Positions 59,158 through 64,000 of a DNA stretch of 64,000 bases are shown here, piece by piece; positions within the stretch are counted from its first letter, which is position 1; every line of letters starts with the position of its first letter. Made by a program: the position numbers and the translations under genes. Origin of the DNA: Cladorhizidae sp. MBARI D1340-BT2 (lineage: Eukaryota > Porifera > Demospongiae > Poecilosclerida > Cladorhizidae); assembly GCA_028752905.1 (NCBI GenBank), contig JAQNBH010000300.1, positions 62,001 through 126,000 of the forward strand, written 5' to 3'. The notes below the pieces were generated by a model, which worked only from the letters and a program-made list of their open reading frames with translations, was not told the DNA's origin and did no database searches.

Positions 59158-59557
59158 TGGGACTGAGGATGCGCAAACCTTTACTGAGCATGCGCATATC
59201 GTATAGGTAATAACAAGTACGCGATATGGTAAAATATCACAGTAGTTCTATTTGTACTATTCTCTATGAGTGGAGTAGATAGCTACATGATAAAAGTACT
59301 TATCAAGACCTACACATATGTACATATAAAACTCTTGCCATTTCCTCTTATTTTGTGGAGCTATATATGCTCATTTATTAAGTGGAGTTGTAACTCCGTT
59401 ACCGCATGATCAGGCCCATTTGCAACAGGGGCACCTTCTTCATGACTACATTTAATAACAACACTACTGCTATCCCATAGCTTATGGTTGCTAGGGACAT
59501 CTCTGATGGTTGCTAGAGATTAACTTGAAAACTCATTAAAAGACAGATCCTTCTCGT

Positions 59558-59570
59558 TGACCTTTGACCT
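59558..59570 (-). promoter_or_regulatory. Perfect DR1 nuclear-receptor element
   Basis: TGACCTTTGACCT is the complement of AGGTCAAAGGTCA, the DR1 consensus bound by HNF4/RXR-type receptors. GGGTCA follows 6 bp later and another TTTGACCTTT occurs near 59622. Animals including sponges have such receptors; binding is inferred. Confidence 0.4.
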
Positions 59571-59783
59571 TGCTAAGGGTCAACTTGCTCTGTCAAGTTA
59601 TGTTCATGCCACCTAATTAGGACTTTGACCTTTAACAGTTATTTTGTTCACACACAGACAGACATTGAGGAGGTGATAATACATCTTAGTTGGTATGACT
59701 AGACTGCTGAGGTATTTCTTGAAGACGTCCACGCCAGAAATACTTTACACACGTCCCCCTGGCACACTTGCTTGAGGTGGATG

Positions 59784-59833
59784 TCCGTATGGGGAGGGAG
59801 GGGCACATTGCTCTGTGTATGTCAGCGTATAAG
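59784..59833 (+). promoter_or_regulatory. Third promoter-like block: G-rich run and TATA-like box
   Basis: GTATGGGGAGGGAGGGGCACA (about 59787-59807) resembles the G-rich runs at 7409-7423 and 33455-33470. A TATAAG box follows at 59828-59833. As at the NLR gene, a minisatellite begins soon after (59893). No downstream gene is visible in the window. Confidence 0.35.
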
Positions 59834-59892
59834 ACTTGGGTGAAGAGGTGTGGTCAGTGTGTTACTATGTATATTATATGTATATATGTCGG

Positions 59893-61105
59893 AATGCAAT
59901 GACTAGGGTTAGTGCAATGACTAGGGTTAGGGCTTGGACAATGACTAGGGTTAGGGCTTGGACAATGACTAGGGTTAGGGCTTGGACAATGACTAGGGTT
60001 AGGGCTTGGACAATGACTAGTGTTAGGGCTTGGACAATGACTAGGGTTAGAGCCTGGACCATGACTAGGTAGGGCTTGGACAATGACTAGGGTTAGGGCT
60101 TGGACAATGACTAGGGTTAGGGCTTGGACAATGACTAGGGTTAGGGCTTGGACAATGACTAGGGTTAGGGCTTGGACAATGACTAGTGTTAGGGCTTGGA
60201 CAATGACTAGGGTTAGAGCCTGGACCATGACTAGGTAGGGCTTGGACAATGACTAGGGTTAGGGCTTGGACAATGACTAGGGTTAGGGCTTGGACAATGA
60301 CTAGTGTTAGGGCTTGGACAATGACTAGGGTTAGGGCTTGGACAATGACTAGGGTTAGGGCTTGGACAATGACCTAGGGTTAGGGCTTGGACAATGACTA
60401 GGGTTAGGGCTTGGACAATGACTAGGGTTAGGGCTTGGACAATGACTACGGTTAGGGCTTGGACAATGACTAGTGTTAAGGCTTGGACAATGACTAGGGT
60501 TAGGGCTTGGACAATGACTAGGGTTAGGGCTTGGAAAATGACTAGGGTTAGGGCTTGGACAATGACTAGGGTTAGGGCTTGGACAATGACTAGGGTTAGG
60601 GGTTGGACAATGACTAGGGTTAGGGCTTGGACAATGACTAGGGTTAGGGCTTGGACAATGACTAGTGTTAAGGCTTGGACAATGACTAGGGTTAGGGCTT
60701 GAACAATGACTAGGGTTAGGGATTGGAAAATGACTAGGGTTAGGGCTTGGACAATGACTAGGGTTAGGGCTTGGACAATGACTTGGGTTAGGACTTGGAG
60801 AATGACTAGTGTTAGGGCTTGGACAATGACTAGGGTTAGTCCTTGGACAATGACTAGGGTTAGGGCTTGGACAATGACTAGGGTTAGGGCTTGGACAATG
60901 ACTAGGGTTTGGGCTTGGACAATGACTAGGGTTAGGGCCTGGACAATGACTAGGGTTAGGGCTTGGACAATGACTAGGGTTAGGGCTTGGACAATGACTA
61001 GGGTTAGGGCTTGGACAATGACTAGTGTTAGGGCTTGGACAATGACTAGGGTTAGAGCCTGGACCATGACTAGGTAGGGCTTGGACAATGACTAAGGTTA
61101 GGGCT
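59893..61105. repeat. 24-bp minisatellite with telomere-like core, about 50 copies
   Basis: The unit is ATGACTAGGGTTAGGGCTTG plus GACA. Each copy carries TAGGGTTAGGG, nearly two telomeric TTAGGG repeats. A landmark variant GACCATGACTAGGTAGGG appears near 60057, 60225 and 61065; the first two are 168 bp (seven units) apart, showing block duplication. The eight-codon unit explains the ORFs on both strands. Confidence 0.95.
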
Positions 61106-62388
61106 TGTAGACACATGCTTAGCTACCAGCTGTGTGGTGGACACATGCTTAGCTACCAGCTGTGTGGTGGACACATGCTTAGCTACCAGCTGTGTGGTGG
61201 ACACATGCTTAGCAACCAGCTGTGTGGTAGACACATGCTTAGCCACCAGCTGTGTGGTAGACACATGCTTAGCTACCAGCTGTGTGGTAGACACATGCTT
61301 AGCTACCAGCTGTGTGGTAGACACATGCTTAGCTACCAGCTGTGTGGTAGACACATGCTTAGCTACCAGCTGTGTGGTAGACACATGCTTAGCTACCAGC
61401 TGTGTGGTAGACACATGCTTAGCCACCAGCTGTGTGGTAGACACATGCTTAGCTACCAGCTGTGTGGTAGACACATGCTTAGCCACCAGCTGTGTGGTGG
61501 ACACATGCTTAGCCACCAGCTGTGTGGGAGACACATGCTTAGCCACCAGCTGTGTGGTAGACACATGCTTAGCCACCAGCTGTGTGGGAGACACATGCTT
61601 AGCTACCAGCTGTGTGGTAGACACATGCTTAGCTACCAGCTGTGTGGTAGACACATGCTTAGCCACCAGCTGTGTGGTGGACACATGCTTAGCTACCAGC
61701 TGTATGGTAGACACATGCTTAGCCACCAGCTGTGTGGTAGACACATGCTTAGCTTACCAGCTGTGTGGTAGACACATGCTTAGCCACCAGCTGTGTGGTA
61801 GACACATGCTTAGCCACCAGCTGTGTGGTAGACACATGCTTAGCTACCAGCTGTGTGGTAGACACATGCTTAGCTACCAGCTGTGTGGTGGACACATGCT
61901 TAGCCACCAGCTGTGTGGGAGACACATGCTTAGCCACCAGCTGTGTGGTAGACACATGCTTAGCCACCAGCTGTGTGGTAGACACATGCTTAGCTTACCA
62001 GCTGTGTGGTAGACACATGCTTAGCCACCAGCTGTGTGGTAGACACATGCTTAGCCACCAGCTGTGTGGTAGACACATGCTTAGCTACCAGCTGTGTGGT
62101 AGACACATGCACAGTAGCTACCAGCTGTGTGGTGGACACATGCTTAGCCACCAGCTGTGTGGGAGACACATGCTTAGCCACCAGCTGTGTGGTAGACACA
62201 TGCTTAGCTACCAGCTGTGTGGTGTACACATGCTTAGCTACCAGCTGTGTGGTGGACACATGCTTAGCCACCAGCTGTGTGGTAGACACATGCTTAGCTA
62301 CCAGCTGTGTGGTGTACACATGCTTAGCTACCAGCTGTGTGGTGGACACATGCTTAGCTACCAGCTGTGTGGTAGACACATGCTTAGC
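61106..62388. repeat. 30-bp minisatellite, about 43 copies
   Basis: The unit is GTAGACACATGCTTAGCTAC plus CAGCTGTGTG, with variants GTGG, GGAG, GTGTA and CCAC. It abuts the 24-bp array with no spacer. ORFs on both strands encode 10-residue repeats such as VDTCLATSCV and come from the unit being divisible by three. Confidence 0.96.
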
Positions 62389-62952
62389 TCAGTGCTGTAC
62401 AGCATAAGGAGCTCTCTCATCTGGTGTCCATGGCTCAGTGCTACACAGCATAAGGAGCTCTCTCATCTGGTGTCCATGACTCAGTGCTGTACAGCATAAG
62501 GAGCTCTCTCATCTGGTGTCCATGACTCAGTGCTGTACAGCATAAGGAGCTCTCTCATCTGGTGTCCATGACTCAGTGCTGCACAGCATAAGGAGCTCTC
62601 TCATCTGGTGTCCATGACTCAGTGCTGTACAGCATAAGGAGCTCTCTCATCTGGTGTCCATGACTCAGTGCTACACAGCATAAGGAGCTCTCTCATCTGG
62701 TGTCCATGGCTCAGTGCTACACAGCATAAGGAGCTCTCTCATCTGGTGTCCATGACTCAGTGCTACACAGCATAAGGAGCTCTCTCATCTGGTGTCCATG
62801 ACTCAGTGCTACACAGCATAAGGAGCTCTCTCATCTGGTGTCCATGACTCAGTGCTACACAGCATAAGGAGCTCTCTCATCTGGTGTCCATGACTCAGTG
62901 CTGTACAGCATAAGGAGCTCTCTCATCTGGTGTCCATGGCTCAGTATACTGT
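62389..62952. repeat. 46-bp minisatellite, about 12 copies
   Basis: The unit is TCAGTGCTGTACAGCATAAG followed by GAGCTCTCTCATCTGGTGTC and CATGAC, with GTAC/ACAC variants. It abuts the 30-bp array at CTTAGCTCAGTGC. Confidence 0.95.
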
Positions 62953-63631
62953 ACAGCATAAGGTGCTTTGAACTATATCGTAGTCTTAACAAAGATCCAA
63001 TTAAGTCGACTTTCAATCGTGCAAGAGAGAGCTTTTATAATGGCTACAGTGAAGTGCCACTTTGTTGTTGCTAGACTACACACCAACTAGCATGGCAGTA
63101 CAGGTAGGACTCAACTAGCATGGCAGTACAGGTAGGACTACACACCAACTAGCATGGCAGCAGAGGTAGGATTTTTTTAATACCCTCAGTTGACGTAACA
63201 AAATTACAATTAACTCAATAATCAGCTTGAATTATACTATCTCGACATTTTGACTTGATGCTCTTGCCTTCATTAGGAATAAAGAGATGCTAAGACTAAT
63301 AGGGGAGAAAAGTGAGCTATGGAGAAATCTGCAATTGCTCAACGTATACAAGGGGCAATAAATATTCTATTTTTCCAAGCCCACTTCACAGGCACCTGTG
63401 CACACCTGCCAAATTTTATTACCCGCCAAATTTATTAACTGCCAAATTTTATTACCCACAAATATCCCGGAAAATATCAAATGTGTCAAATGTTTTGGTC
63501 GTAAACACTTCCAGCTCTAAATGAACAGTTTCAAGCCACTTCTTTACAATATAACTGAAGATGTCATCTTCTTCATGGCCTTCCCGTTCCCTTCAGTTTT
63601 CTACCAATGCCAGCAAGCACTGGCTGGTGGC
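62953..63631. other. Single-copy spacer with short direct repeats
   Basis: CAACTAGCATGGCAG recurs three times at about 63080-63165. A GCCAAATTTTATTACCC-type motif is repeated at 63407-63460. No gene or RNA feature is recognised. Confidence 0.55.
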
Positions 63632-64000
63632 CTCACTCTTAGTGTTCAGCCCATCTTCAGGGGAAGCTGTTAGAAACCTCCTCTCATAGCCTTACCTTCA
63701 CTTACTCTTAGTGTTCACCCCATCTTCAGGGGAAGCTATTAGAAACCTCCTCTCATAGCCTTACCTTCACTTACTCTTGGTGTTCAGCCCATCTTCAGGA
63801 GAAGCTATTAGAAACCTCCTCTCATAGCCTTACCTTCACTTACTCTTAGTGTTCAGCCCATCTTCAGGGGAAACTATTAGAAACCTCCTCTCATAGCCTT
63901 ACCTTCACTTACTCTTAGTGTTCAGCCCATCTTCAGGGGAAGCTGTTAGAAACCTCCTCTCATAGCCTTACCTTCACTTACTCTTAGTGTTCAGCCCATC
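63632..64000. repeat. 69-bp tandem repeat running off the window end
   Basis: CCATCTTCAGGGGAAGCTGT recurs every 69 bp (63651, 63720, 63789 and on), followed by TAGAAACCTCCTCTCATAGC and CTTACCTTCACTTACTCTTA. At least five copies are seen and the array is cut by the window end. Confidence 0.95.

Larger units (their letters stand above)
55855..59403 (+). mobile_element. Probable DNA transposon remnant with GTAACTCCGTTACC repeats at both ends
   Basis: The 14-bp motif GTAACTCCGTTACC occurs six times in this orientation: 55855-55868, 56015-56028, 58716-58729, 58732-58745, 58940-58953 and 59390-59403. Part of an inverted copy is at 56030-56038. I find it nowhere else in the window. All copies flank the broken ORF at 56383-58462 and none lies inside it. 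Clustered subterminal repeats like this are typical transposase-binding sites. Terminal inverted repeats and target-site duplications were not identified, so the true ends may lie further out. Confidence 0.6.
59404..59892. other. Single-copy DNA with promoter-like signals
   Basis: No gene is supported. It contains a perfect DR1 element, a G-rich block and a TATA-like box, listed separately, and is followed directly by the 24-bp array. Confidence 0.5.

Noticed and set aside
59893..61105. True telomere
   Set aside because: The repeat is a 24-bp unit containing only two TTAGGG-like hexamers and lies between other arrays, not at a chain end.
59854..62499. ORFs of 123-292 codons in the 24-bp and 30-bp arrays
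   Set aside because: Unit lengths are multiples of three, so open frames appear on both strands; no domain or unique sequence is present.

Overview
This is a eukaryotic, animal window. It holds one clearly intact gene, an NLR-type innate immune receptor (36487-39693, + strand) with the order CARD-like, death, Ig-like, NACHT, LRR. Death-fold plus NACHT plus RNI-type LRR genes are typical of invertebrate metazoans with large NLR families. A demosponge is my best guess and a cnidarian is possible; this is inferred from gene architecture only. Supporting eukaryotic signs are a TATA-type promoter, a likely spliced 5' UTR exon, a degraded Ty3/Gypsy retroelement, foldback (MITE-like) elements and many minisatellites.

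Layout. 1-5918: 58-bp minisatellite, cut by the window start. 5919-8395: non-repetitive DNA with a CA microsatellite, a promoter-like block and six 40-bp repeats. 8396-32466: one minisatellite of about 24 kb with a 36-bp unit and nested higher-order duplications. 32467-33530: non-coding DNA with AGGTCA half-sites, then an AP-1 site and a TATA box. 33531-36486: predicted non-coding exon 1, then an intron made almost entirely of a 40-bp minisatellite. 36487-39693: the NLR coding exon. 39694-44900: 3' flank, AT-rich DNA, a foldback element of about 510 bp and degenerate satellites. 44990-47280: decayed Gypsy element carrying a 21-bp minisatellite. 47284-54805: further tandem repeats, a 27-bp perfect inverted repeat and AT-rich repeats that also occur inverted near 44 kb. 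55855-59403: a probable DNA transposon remnant whose broken ORF is flanked by six copies of GTAACTCCGTTACC. 59404-64000: a second promoter-like module, then three abutting minisatellites (24, 30 and 46 bp) and a 69-bp array running off the window.

Minisatellites make up roughly 60 percent of the window. The functional unit is the NLR locus: predicted promoter, 5' UTR exon, minisatellite-filled intron and one long coding exon. The LRR units of the receptor are themselves an 84-bp tandem array. Its copies differ almost only by amino-acid-changing substitutions, several of them at the predicted ligand-facing positions. Long ORFs in the minisatellites are by-products of units divisible by three and are not annotated as genes.
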